Shown here: positions 21,836-29,253 of the stretch, piece by piece
Layout: each line of letters begins with the position of its first letter
How positions within the stretch are numbered: position 1 is the stretch's first letter
Virus record (IMG/VR): IMGVR_UViG_3300037961_002751
Location: 1-29,253 of that record
Direction: 5' to 3' (one strand)
DNA from: a virus
Length of the DNA stretch: 29,253 nt
The notes under the pieces: generated by a model
What the model saw: the letters and a program-made list of their open reading frames with translations, nothing else
Databases searched by the model: none
Told to the model about the DNA's origin: nothing
Translations under genes and position numbers: made by a program

Positions 21836-24589
21836 TCAGGTTGCGTAGCAGAATGCACCAGGCTGTTTGACTGCAAAGTCAACGTCCTGCAGCGCAATGA
21901 TGCGAACTGTGCCAGCAGTTGCACCTGCATAAGGATCAACAGTTAGATCCAGGCCAGACCACATCGCCATAATCAGCTGTGAGAAGTCACCGAACAAAGC
22001 GTCGTTGTTCTCAAGCTGGTTGGAAACGGTGACTGGATAACCGTTGATTTCATCGTCCTGGTAAACGAACTGAGCCGTGCCAGAAGCCTTCTCAGTGCTC
22101 TTGAGAGCGCCACGAGCGGAGGCGTTGATGATGTAACGCAAAGCGCCAGCATCAGCGTTAGCCGCTGCAACATCTGTTTCCATGCCGATGTACTCGGCGA
22201 AGGTTCCAAAGCTAGTCAGAGACTGAGTACCAATACCAGTGGTGTTGATGATTCCCAGCGGCTGGTTAGAAGATCCAGAGCCGTTCAGGCCAACACGATC
22301 AAGCTCAAGAGCAAGAGACTTGGCAAGATCATCGCGAACCATGCTCTCAACACTAATGTCAGATTGAAGCAGAAGCTTTCTGCTGAAATCAGTGAATGCA
22401 CCACATGTTTTAGGTGAAAGGTTCACCTGCTCGATGGTTTGCTGAGACTCAGTAGGAGAAGATCCCTCGCCAACCCAGTAAGCAGTGCTGCTACCGGACT
22501 GCTTCGGAATTGAAATGTTTCCGTTAATGCCGCTCAGAGTCGTCATGCCAGCCTGAGCTAGTGCAAGACGATTTCTCAATAACTGGATAAACGAGCCTGA
22601 CAAGAGCACATCGTCAACAAGGTTGCCCCCAGCGGTTGCGGTGCCAACGTTCAAGTCACGACGCAGCACCTCGTTAGGCACCACAATGCCATTGGAAGAG
22701 CGATCGTACTTTTTGGCAGCCTCGCGTCCAACCTCAATCTCAAATTCAGCAGCTTGGCGAGCTTGTGTGTCACCAGGGCTGGCAAGATGATTCAGCGCAC
22801 GAATGAAGCTGAAGCGCTTGATTTCTTTTTGAGAAAGACCAACATCGTTAGAGGCGACGTCGGTGGAGCGAATTGGCTGTTCCACTTGAGAAGTTCCGAT
22901 TTTGTCGAGGAATGCAGCACGAGCTTCGTCGAGGGAGTTGTCTCCGTCGATCAACTCTCGTGCAAGATCTGCCATGTGGTGCTGAGCACCCAAAGCAGTG
23001 ATAGAGGCGACACGGTCTTTTTCAGCCTTTTTGGCTTCCGACCGAATTACCTCCAGATTTGGAGATTGTTCTTCCATTTCAGGAGCGGGGATAGATGCGG
23101 TCGTGACCGCTGAACGAGTTTCCTGCTTTTCAACAGGAGCTTCATTTTCGATAATAGTAGCCTCGGCTTGCGAAGATTCAGGCGACTGCTGCTCTGGAGA
23201 CAACAGTGACCTGCCAATTCCAATCGTTGGATCCGCTGGAATGGAAACCAAGCTCAGCTCGTGTGGAGTCCAGCCAGTGGCAAGCACTCCACCCTCACGT
23301 TCTTCTACCTCATCTAGCGAGTAGCCAAACGAAATACCACGCAAGATGCCGTCTTTAACGTCATCTAAGTATTGTTTTGCAAATTCAGAGCGAGAAAAGC
23401 GAACTTTTGCATAAGCACGTTTTTTCTTCTTGTCATGCCACGCCCTCTCGACAACACCTAAGACTTTGTCTGGATTGTGGTTGAAAAGAAAGGGTGCGCC
23501 ATCGTTAAGACGCATGAAATTGGGTGCGTCATCATCATGACTCAGCACTTCAGTGCCGAAATACCGTTGAACCGGATACTCAGAGCTGAACGGAAACTCA
23601 AATGTCCGCTCATCAATGGTCGTCAGTTCAGTGGCCTCGGTGCGCTGCATCCGCTCGCCGACGAGCTTTCGCGCCTCAAGCTTCTCAACTTCTCGCAATG
23701 AAGCGATTTTGGTGAGTGTGCTGAATCGGTGCCCCACTCGGGTCTCAGTCTTCATGTACCCACCGTCTGGATCTGGTCGATACACGCAGATCAGCGCTGC
23801 AGGGTCGTCCTCTGTCCCAGTAACAGTGAAGCTTGAGTCAGGCACATCAATGGTTCCATCACGCTCAATGCGTTCAATAACGCCACGAGCACGTCCACCA
23901 CTGCTGTTCCAAGAGACTGAGTCTCCAATGCTGAGCGCATCCGGTGCTGCTCGTTGAGTTTCAGGTTCCATAGCCTTTTCGTTGGTTGCGGGCTCGAACT
24001 CAAGAGGTTCGTATTCGTTGTCGCGAAGCCATTGTTTTGCTTCGCCAGCCGTGTAACGACTTATCTTGAATCTTATCGACTGAAGCTCCGCACCTTCCTC
24101 GTCGTCCATTATTCCGAAAATAAAGTCGATTCCAACGCCTCCACGATCATTTGAGCGCCTAAATCCGTCAAATTTGTCAGGATCAGCGATTCTTGCCGCA
24201 TGTTCATTTGGGTAAGGGCGCTCCATTTCAGCAAATCCTGCGCGATCACGCGCTTCTTTGATGCGCTTTGAGCGTGCGTCAGACCATGACTTGCCAGCGT
24301 CACCACCCCATGCCGCCCAAGCGACTCTGCCATTGCTGGGATAACCCTCTTCTCCAGGGCTGAACCCCTTGCCTTGTTTATCCACAAAATGACGCGCGAA
24401 CCAGGCAGACATGGTCACTACCGTGTCCGCACTTAGCTCGTTGCCACTTAAAATTTGCGTGGCTCTGCGTGCTGCTACGTCAGTGCCGCCTCCTTCGCCA
24501 TCAGCCTTCCAGTCTCTATAACGTTGAGCCTCCTCTCTCATGCCCTCAGTTGGCATGAGATCAATTTCAACTCCGTTTACGTTTGCCAT
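21836..24589 (-). CDS. Capsid polyprotein: prohead protease fused to HK97-type major capsid protein
   Basis: This is one 917-residue frame. I start at the ATG at 24589 (SD AGGAAG 7 bases away) rather than 13 codons upstream. Its domains are as follows. Residues 1-115 form a phage domain with WFARHFVDKQGKGFSPGEEG and GRVAWAAWGGDAGKSW. Residues 135-195 hold a short domain with SIRFKISRYTAGEAKQWLRD. Residues 210-295 hold a Tudor-like DUF2945/Hva1 domain (GDSVSWNSSGGRARGVIERI, VGHRFSTLTKI). Residues 320-465 are a prohead protease: His371 in LFNH and Ser420 in GISFGY, 49 apart, much like HK97 protease, then HELSLVSIPADP. Residues 505-570 look like a scaffold (delta) segment. Residues 590-917 are the HK97-fold capsid (AGGNLVDDVL, ISIPKQSGSSTAYWVGEG, NGSGSSNQPLGI). 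No separate scaffold or protease gene is seen. Confidence 0.88.
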   Translation of the reverse strand: MANVNGVEIDLMPTEGMREEAQRYRDWKADGEGGGTDVAARRATQILSGNELSADTVVTMSAWFARHFVDKQGKGFSPGEEGYPSNGRVAWAAWGGDAGKSWSDARSKRIKEARDRAGFAEMERPYPNEHAARIADPDKFDGFRRSNDRGGVGIDFIFGIMDDEEGAELQSIRFKISRYTAGEAKQWLRDNEYEPLEFEPATNEKAMEPETQRAAPDALSIGDSVSWNSSGGRARGVIERIERDGTIDVPDSSFTVTGTEDDPAALICVYRPDPDGGYMKTETRVGHRFSTLTKIASLREVEKLEARKLVGERMQRTEATELTTIDERTFEFPFSSEYPVQRYFGTEVLSHDDDAPNFMRLNDGAPFLFNHNPDKVLGVVERAWHDKKKKRAYAKVRFSRSEFAKQYLDDVKDGILRGISFGYSLDEVEEREGGVLATGWTPHELSLVSIPADPTIGIGRSLLSPEQQSPESSQAEATIIENEAPVEKQETRSAVTTASIPAPEMEEQSPNLEVIRSEAKKAEKDRVASITALGAQHHMADLARELIDGDNSLDEARAAFLDKIGTSQVEQPIRSTDVASNDVGLSQKEIKRFSFIRALNHLASPGDTQARQAAEFEIEVGREAAKKYDRSSNGIVVPNEVLRRDLNVGTATAGGNLVDDVLLSGSFIQLLRNRLALAQAGMTTLSGINGNISIPKQSGSSTAYWVGEGSSPTESQQTIEQVNLSPKTCGAFTDFSRKLLLQSDISVESMVRDDLAKSLALELDRVGLNGSGSSNQPLGIINTTGIGTQSLTSFGTFAEYIGMETDVAAANADAGALRYIINASARGALKSTEKASGTAQFVYQDDEINGYPVTVSNQLENNDALFGDFSQLIMAMWSGLDLTVDPYAGATAGTVRIIALQDVDFAVKQPGAFCYAT

Positions 24590-26108
24590 TCGCCTGCTTC
24601 CTGGTAGGTGTGGGCTGCTCTGATTCAAGCAACTCCAGTTGCATAGTCTCGTCAGTCAAGTCCAGATCCTTGTCTAACTTGACGCCTGCATCACTTGCGA
24701 TTTGCTGTTCGCGAGCCAAAGCGCTGATGTTGTCGTCGTAGTCGCCACCAGAATATGCAATCACATCGCTCTTGGTCATGTAACCAGCCTGTTCTGCCTC
24801 GCGGTAAGCCTTGACTTCTTTCAATGGGTCAACCCAGCTCCATCCTCTTGGCATCCAGCGTGGGCTGTCATACCGGCCAGGACGTAGCTCATAGTCAGGA
24901 AAATCACAATAGCCACTCAAGACAGCAAGATTCAGCCACTCGCGGTAGACACGCATATGGAAATTATCAATCAAATACTTCTGTACGACTCTCCAGTGCT
25001 CGCGATCCTCAAGCAAGCTCAAGCGGCTGCTGCTGTAATTAGTCTCGCTGAAATCTCTGGACAACGTCTCATAAGAACAACCAAAGCCTGACGCAAAGCG
25101 CCGTACCTTGTTTTTGACAAACATATCAAACTGCTGATCTGGAGAGTCGATATCAGGAACTGAAACCGTTTCACCAGGAGAAAGGTACTTAAATGTACCT
25201 GGCTCAAACTCACTAATACGCTGGCTGTTTTCCACATCGTCACCAACTAACTCGCCCTCGTTATTAGTAATGAATCCCATGATGCTCGCGCCAGCACGAG
25301 CACGAATGACAGCAGCTTCTTCGTATCCCTGCAGCTGATGAGCATCGGCCATCACGCTGTGGAACCAAGGCACACCCCTGTTCTGACCGGGGCGATCAGG
25401 CATGAATAAGTGGATGACATCATCAGCAGGCAAAAATATGTGTTTGACGTTGGGAGACGGATTACCTTGAAACCAAGTGTCACCAGGATGTCTGGTAAGA
25501 ATCGCGTACCTCACTGGACGCCCCCATTCGTTCACCTCGACGCCATTTCTCCACTCATTACTGGCTGCAAGCGTATCTCCAATGTAACTTTCATCTAATA
25601 GGTCGCTCTCAAGCATTTGCAGCGCTAAAGGCACCTTAGATTCGCCAAATGGCCGCCTAATGACCCTAAAAAGAGCTTCTCCTGACTCGCACATTGCGCC
25701 TACCGCAAGCCACTCAAAGTCATGAAAACTATGGCGACCAGCGCAATCACAATGATTTGGCCGTGTCCACAACGACCACTTTTGCTCTAGCTCAGTATTG
25801 ATCCGGTTGTCGCGCCTGCTGCCGCGCAACTGCAGTACTTGTGACTGCAGCTTTATCCCAGTGCCGATTACATTAATCTGCGTTGTCCTTTTTGCCTGTC
25901 GTGCATAAGGATTATTGCGAACCATCTCTCGTGAGCGGTCACGCAAACGGCGCAAATTGTTTTTAATCTCACTATCAGCGCTAGCCTGACTTGTCATCCA
26001 GTCAGACGTAAGCCGCGACACCATCGCTCCGGTATATCCACGACGGAATGTGCGTGGGTTTGGCTTGCCGAAACCCAGGAAGTTCATGACGGTTGTGCGA
26101 ATACCCAT
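24567..26108 (-). CDS. B: Portal protein (lambda B family)
   Basis: The 513-residue protein matches the lambda portal family in length (lambda B is 533) and features. The N terminus has NLRRLRDRSREMVRNNPYAR and the INVIGTGIKLQSQ motif (R.L..RSR.L.RNNPYA, ..V.G.GI). W.LWTRPNHCDCAGRHSFHD follows, then VGAMCESGEALFRVIRR, QMLESDLLD, DDVIHLFMPDRPGQNRGVPW and YSSSRLSLLEDREHWR. It forms the dodecameric ring at the packaging vertex. It starts 2 bases after the gpW-like gene stops. Its 3' end overlaps the start of the capsid polyprotein by 23 bases, so portal and capsid translation are linked. Confidence 0.93.
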   Translation of the reverse strand: MGIRTTVMNFLGFGKPNPRTFRRGYTGAMVSRLTSDWMTSQASADSEIKNNLRRLRDRSREMVRNNPYARQAKRTTQINVIGTGIKLQSQVLQLRGSRRDNRINTELEQKWSLWTRPNHCDCAGRHSFHDFEWLAVGAMCESGEALFRVIRRPFGESKVPLALQMLESDLLDESYIGDTLAASNEWRNGVEVNEWGRPVRYAILTRHPGDTWFQGNPSPNVKHIFLPADDVIHLFMPDRPGQNRGVPWFHSVMADAHQLQGYEEAAVIRARAGASIMGFITNNEGELVGDDVENSQRISEFEPGTFKYLSPGETVSVPDIDSPDQQFDMFVKNKVRRFASGFGCSYETLSRDFSETNYSSSRLSLLEDREHWRVVQKYLIDNFHMRVYREWLNLAVLSGYCDFPDYELRPGRYDSPRWMPRGWSWVDPLKEVKAYREAEQAGYMTKSDVIAYSGGDYDDNISALAREQQIASDAGVKLDKDLDLTDETMQLELLESEQPTPTRKQANGKRKRS

Positions 26109-26110
26109 GA

Positions 26111-26683
26111 TCAGTTAAACCTCACGAACATGTTGCGGGGATTGCCAAGGCCATTGGCAATCTTTTCAGCCATTTCTTCTCTGTTCACCTCAGCCTTCAA
26201 CTTGCCCTCAAGCAAAAATAAATCAGCCAAGTCATATCGTTTCAAATTACGATTGCCAATCTTGTACTCCTGTACCGCGCCGCCAGTCGCGAGAGCGCGA
26301 ATCGCAGCCTGTACAGCCTCAAGATCTTTTTTTGCCTGCGATCTGCCGTCGTAAGCAGTAGCGCTGCCGCTGTAACTTAACGTTGCTTCGACTTCTAGCG
26401 ACCCATATCCAAGCGTGATCTTCTCAGATCCCTTGGTGGCAATCGCCTGCCAATACCAAGTGCCGGCATCAAAGCCTGCGCTGTCAGTTGCTGAAATGGT
26501 GAATTCCCAGCCTGTGCCATACGCTGACCCAACACTTGTATGCGCCTCACTCGCACTATTGAACCTTAAGTAATACGTGAGCGTCCACTCGTCGGACTTG
26601 ATGTCATTGCCAAAAACATCAGTTGACGAGTCGTCTCGCCATTTGACGGTGTCGCCAGCTCGGATTTCGCTTGGGATGTTCAC
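26111..26683 (-). CDS. Head-tail joining protein W with added Ig-like domain
   Basis: The 190-residue protein has two parts. Residues 1-108 are strand-rich and Ig/BppU-like (IPSEIRAGDTVKWRD, WTLTYYLRFN, AGTWYWQAIATKGSEKITLG). Residues 112-175 are helical with RSQAKKDLEAVQAAIRALAT, GGAVQEYKIGNRNLKRYDLA and DLFLLEGKLKAEV. The latter follows the small lambda gpW pattern (A...L..L.TG..V.....GR......L..L...I..L). Lambda W (68 residues) lies between terminase A and portal B, exactly as here. The gpW-like part would plug the portal; the N-terminal domain is an addition whose role is unknown, possibly surface display or protein contact. Confidence 0.75.
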   Translation of the reverse strand: MNIPSEIRAGDTVKWRDDSSTDVFGNDIKSDEWTLTYYLRFNSASEAHTSVGSAYGTGWEFTISATDSAGFDAGTWYWQAIATKGSEKITLGYGSLEVEATLSYSGSATAYDGRSQAKKDLEAVQAAIRALATGGAVQEYKIGNRNLKRYDLADLFLLEGKLKAEVNREEMAEKIANGLGNPRNMFVRFN

Positions 26684-26689
26684 AGGCGA

Positions 26690-28549
26690 CTACCAGTTTT
26701 GGACGAAATTGCGGTTTTTAGGCCGCTTTTGCTGCCTTGATCCTAGCTGAGACACCTTGGCAGGCTCATTCCTCTTCTCAAACTGATCCCAAATGCTTCG
26801 GCGATCATATTTTTGGTACAGCCGATGCAATGCTGCATAGGCGTAGACCATTTCATCAAGCGCTTCGTTTGCGCTTTGGCTTTTTTTGACCCAAACTCGC
26901 TCCGGGAAGCCGTTGCGATAACGCAGGACTTGGCGTTCGGCTGTAAGTTCAGCGAAGTATTCAGCGCCAACCGTTGGGTAGAAATGCAAATACCCTGGTC
27001 CTGGATCATTGTGCTTGAGTCGCCCAAATAGCAGCGACTTCACTCCATCAACGCCGACCGGGAACAACTGAGCGCCATTTTTCATCGCTCGGCCTTTGAA
27101 ATTAATGTCAACCTTGGTTGGCTTGCCTAGCGGCGGCTTACCTTTTTGCCCCATGCCTTTGATGGCAATCACTCCCATTGCCGCACGCTCCCTTGCGTAG
27201 CCATAGACTTCCTGCGTGTGGTGGCCACCTGAGTCCACACAGCACACCTCAATATTTAATTTGCGGCCGTCTTCCGTCTCGTATGGGTTCTGCAGAACTT
27301 CGTCTAGTTGCTTCCAGACCTCAGGCCTGGACGGTGATCCATAAAGAACCACTCGATCAACCAAATACATTTCTTCATCCCTTGCAATCCCAAACACCGA
27401 CAGAGAAAGTCTGTCATCCTGGCAGTCGGTTCCGCAAGTTAGCAACAAAACTTCTGCTGGTGGCACTGTGTGTTTGTATTTCTCTTCTGCAGCGCGTTGT
27501 TGTAACGCTTCTCCGCTAATCTTGCTTGCATATTCATCTTCCCAGACTTCGCCCAAAATAGTATTTACCCAAGTTTTTAGCTGCTCTGCGTCATGCTTAG
27601 CGTCTAAAAATTCTTCTACAAGGTTGCTCCACGCCGCGTTTGGCGAATAACTATACGCCGCCCAGATGTGAAATCCAGCATGTTTGCCATTGAAAGGTGA
27701 TGTACTGCGCCATTCGCCTCTTTCCACCATCCATCTTTTCTTGGCGTGAGGAATCAGGCTTTTGCACTTCTCGCACTCATAACAAGCTGTTGATGGGTCA
27801 TCATCAAACCACTTGATGTTTGACCACTTCAGATACTGCATGTGCCCACAATCTGGGCAGGGCACATAATACCTTCTGGCATCAGATTGCTGATACATCC
27901 TTTCGATCCGACTAAAGTCCTTCACGGTCGGCGTAGACCCGGACACAATCTTTCGGTTCCAGTAGTACTCAGTACGCCTAATACCAAGCTTGATCTGATC
28001 ACCTTCAGATCCAGCTGACGGCGGATATCCATCGACCTCATCGAATAGGACAATCCGCCTGCTCACACGCCGGAAGCCACGCGGTGAGTTGGCTCCCACA
28101 AGGCTGAGAGTCCCGCCTGGAAACTGTTTTTGCAAAATCGTGTTTGCACCATCCTTGGCTTTCGCTTCGCTCACCAAACCTTTCAGCACAGGGGTGTCAC
28201 GCAGCATCGGAGCAATCTCCTCCTTGGAATACCCTTGCGCGTCCTCAATCGTCGGCTGCACCAGCATGATCGGTGCTGGATCCTGGTGGATGTGATACGC
28301 GACCACATGGTTCAAAATTTTTGAATAGCCCACCCTTGCTGACTTCATCACTGTCACCTGCTCGATCTCAGGGTCGGTGATCGCGTCCATAATCCCCTTC
28401 TGATACGGCAGCGTTCTCCACCTGCCACCCTCAGCACTTGACTCAGCACTCAAGTAAGCGTTCTCGTCTGCCCACTCGCTAAGACTCAGCTTTTTTGGTG
28501 GCTTGAATGCCATGTAAGCCTTTTTCTCGATCAGCTCGATCCGTCTCAT
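26690..28549 (-). CDS. A: Terminase large subunit (GpA family)
   Basis: The 619-residue packaging motor and nuclease has a Walker A-like KSARVGYSK at 69-77, identical as I recall to lambda gpA. Walker B IVLFDEVD is at 166-173. A zinc-ribbon-like insert has CPDC (231-234) and CYECEKC (256-262), as in other GpA proteins. The C-terminal RNase H-like nuclease has Asp375 (GTDCQDD), Asp439 (CVDSGG) and Asp565 (NEALDEMVYAYAA). The GpA type cuts at cos sites in lambda, which suggests cohesive ends here. The ATG at 28549 overlaps the TerS stop as ATGA and has a strong SD (GAGGAGG, 7 bases); a second ATG 12 codons in is a weaker choice. Confidence 0.95.
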   Translation of the reverse strand: MRRIELIEKKAYMAFKPPKKLSLSEWADENAYLSAESSAEGGRWRTLPYQKGIMDAITDPEIEQVTVMKSARVGYSKILNHVVAYHIHQDPAPIMLVQPTIEDAQGYSKEEIAPMLRDTPVLKGLVSEAKAKDGANTILQKQFPGGTLSLVGANSPRGFRRVSRRIVLFDEVDGYPPSAGSEGDQIKLGIRRTEYYWNRKIVSGSTPTVKDFSRIERMYQQSDARRYYVPCPDCGHMQYLKWSNIKWFDDDPSTACYECEKCKSLIPHAKKRWMVERGEWRSTSPFNGKHAGFHIWAAYSYSPNAAWSNLVEEFLDAKHDAEQLKTWVNTILGEVWEDEYASKISGEALQQRAAEEKYKHTVPPAEVLLLTCGTDCQDDRLSLSVFGIARDEEMYLVDRVVLYGSPSRPEVWKQLDEVLQNPYETEDGRKLNIEVCCVDSGGHHTQEVYGYARERAAMGVIAIKGMGQKGKPPLGKPTKVDINFKGRAMKNGAQLFPVGVDGVKSLLFGRLKHNDPGPGYLHFYPTVGAEYFAELTAERQVLRYRNGFPERVWVKKSQSANEALDEMVYAYAALHRLYQKYDRRSIWDQFEKRNEPAKVSQLGSRQQKRPKNRNFVQNW

Positions 28550-29112
28550 GCTTCTGCCTCCTCGGCTAGATCTTCCAAGCTTTCGCGAACAATATCTTCT
28601 AAACAGCTCATTGCATTAGCGTCCAGCTCTGGGATTCTCTGCTTTGCCTTGCTTGGTATGCCAAGCATTTTGTTGCGCGCCATCGTGATGATCTCAACCC
28701 ACTTGGCCTCAACATCCACTGCAGGGACTAGCTTTCCCTCCTTTTGCTGCCTGTCCAGTTCAAGCAGCTCAGCCTTCAGGTGCTCAGTCCTAGCCCTGCT
28801 CTCGTCATAGTCAGGAATGTATTCCTTTGTCCGGCTCATCCGCCCTGCTGACTGCGGAGTCGGCTTCGGCTGTGGAGGTAGAGGCGGTGCTTCGCGCTGC
28901 TCCGCCTCTACTTGCATCGCTTTCTTGTGAGCAGTAGTCTTGCGGGTTTGCGTGCTTTTCCGATAGTCCTCAGCGAGCGTGGACGTATCGAGACACTTCT
29001 TCCCTTTCTCGTTTAAGACAATTTTTAAGCGACCTTTTTTGATCGCCTGGTTTATGGCGGGCGGCGAGATGCCGAGAATTCGTGCTGCTTCGGACTGAGA
29101 TACGAGTGCCAT
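28546..29112 (-). CDS. Terminase small subunit (Nu1-like)
   Basis: The 188-residue protein opens MALVSQSEAARILGISPPAI, then NQAIKKGRL. This is a helix-turn-helix like the winged domain of lambda Nu1 (SK.E.A...G.S...I..W...G.P), which binds the cos region. A Pro/Gln/Lys linker (about 65-95) leads to a helical region (DESRARTEHLKAELLELDRQ, MARNKMLGIPSKAKQRIPEL) of the Nu1-like oligomerisation type, with an acidic C-terminal end (EDIVRESLEDLAEEAEA) that would contact the large subunit. No SD is seen at the sensible distance; an AGG touches the ATG. It is the first gene of the late operon in the window. Confidence 0.85.
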   Translation of the reverse strand: MALVSQSEAARILGISPPAINQAIKKGRLKIVLNEKGKKCLDTSTLAEDYRKSTQTRKTTAHKKAMQVEAEQREAPPLPPQPKPTPQSAGRMSRTKEYIPDYDESRARTEHLKAELLELDRQQKEGKLVPAVDVEAKWVEIITMARNKMLGIPSKAKQRIPELDANAMSCLEDIVRESLEDLAEEAEA

Positions 29113-29253
29113 CCTGCGTTTAGGGCGAAATCAAAAAATGCAATGTGCAAAAAACGCTTTTGCTGAGTTCTAGTAGTTTTTCACCAAGGATTGTAGATTA
29201 TTAATCTACTTTAAGCACATGTGCCTAGCTGAAGTGAGCGCATCGAAAGACCG
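29113..29253 (-). promoter_or_regulatory. Leader upstream of TerS with two palindromes (candidate cos/operator/promoter region)
   Basis: No gene was found in these 141 bases. They hold two perfect inverted repeats: a 17-base repeat GTAGATTATTAATCTAC (29193-29209) and GCACATGTGC (29215-29224), 5 bases apart. A -10-like TACAAT on the minus strand (29195-29190) overlaps the first repeat. A short GCAAAA/TTTTGC hairpin lies at 29147-29163. In lambda the cos and Nu1 binding sites lie just upstream of nu1, so this is where they would be expected. Which of promoter, operator or cos applies cannot be decided from the sequence. Confidence 0.45.

Noticed and set aside
24590-24628. Start of the capsid polyprotein 13 codons upstream
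   Set aside because: The ATG at 24589 has an SD-like AGGAAG at a 7-base spacing, and the upstream residues look like unrelated sequence.
1-29253. Search for tRNA genes, CRISPR arrays, insertion sequences, integrase and att sites
   Set aside because: No regularly spaced repeats, cloverleaf-like segments, transposase or integrase motifs were noticed by eye; a tRNA scan was not possible, so absence is not proven.

Overview
The window reads as about 29 kb of a tailed double-stranded DNA phage genome of siphovirus type: the late virion module (packaging, head, tail, fibres) plus a small accessory end. Almost every gene is on the minus strand, so the biological order runs from the right edge to the left. 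The packaging genes, head-tail joiners and the complete tail block follow the lambda order (TerS, TerL, W, B, capsid, FII, U, V, G/GT, H, M, L, K, I, J). The capsid protein instead looks like the HK97 fold and is fused to its own protease, so the head is a mosaic. No integrase, repressor, replication or lysis gene could be identified here, so lifestyle is undetermined. The small proteins at the left end (DUF3310, a mini outer-membrane barrel, a one-helix membrane protein, a proline-rich protein) resemble, from memory, families common in marine cyanophages. Several genes lack a clear Shine-Dalgarno sequence, which also fits a picocyanobacterial host. That host assignment is inference.

Right to left: 29253-29113 is a non-coding leader with two perfect palindromes, a candidate control or cos-proximal region. 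29112-26690 holds the two terminase subunits. 26683-24567 holds an Ig-like/gpW joiner and the portal. 24589-21836 is a 917-residue capsid polyprotein with N-terminal accessory domains, a Tudor-like domain, a prohead protease, a scaffold-like segment and the major capsid protein. 21804-20306 holds small head-completion and neck genes, including a 47-residue GTG-start gene. 20227-19280 encodes the tail tube protein. 19199-18514 encodes the tail assembly chaperones G and GT, with a G GGA AAC slippery heptamer for a -1 frameshift. 18530-12406 runs from tape measure to the gpI-like protein, with lambda K split into separate JAMM and NlpC/P60 genes. 12409-7913 is the J-like central tip protein. 7901-2209 holds two fibre genes, the larger ending in a self-cleaving S74 chaperone.

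2177-1 holds small accessory genes, one of which (1549-1669) appears broken by a single-base insertion. A lone plus-strand gene lies at 333-650. A minus-strand proline-rich gene starts at 334 and runs off the left edge. Three rho-independent terminators interrupt the operon directly after genes for probable high-copy products (decoration-like protein, tail tube, outer-membrane barrel). In two of them the U-run leads almost straight into the next start codon. This suggests stepwise damping of late transcription.
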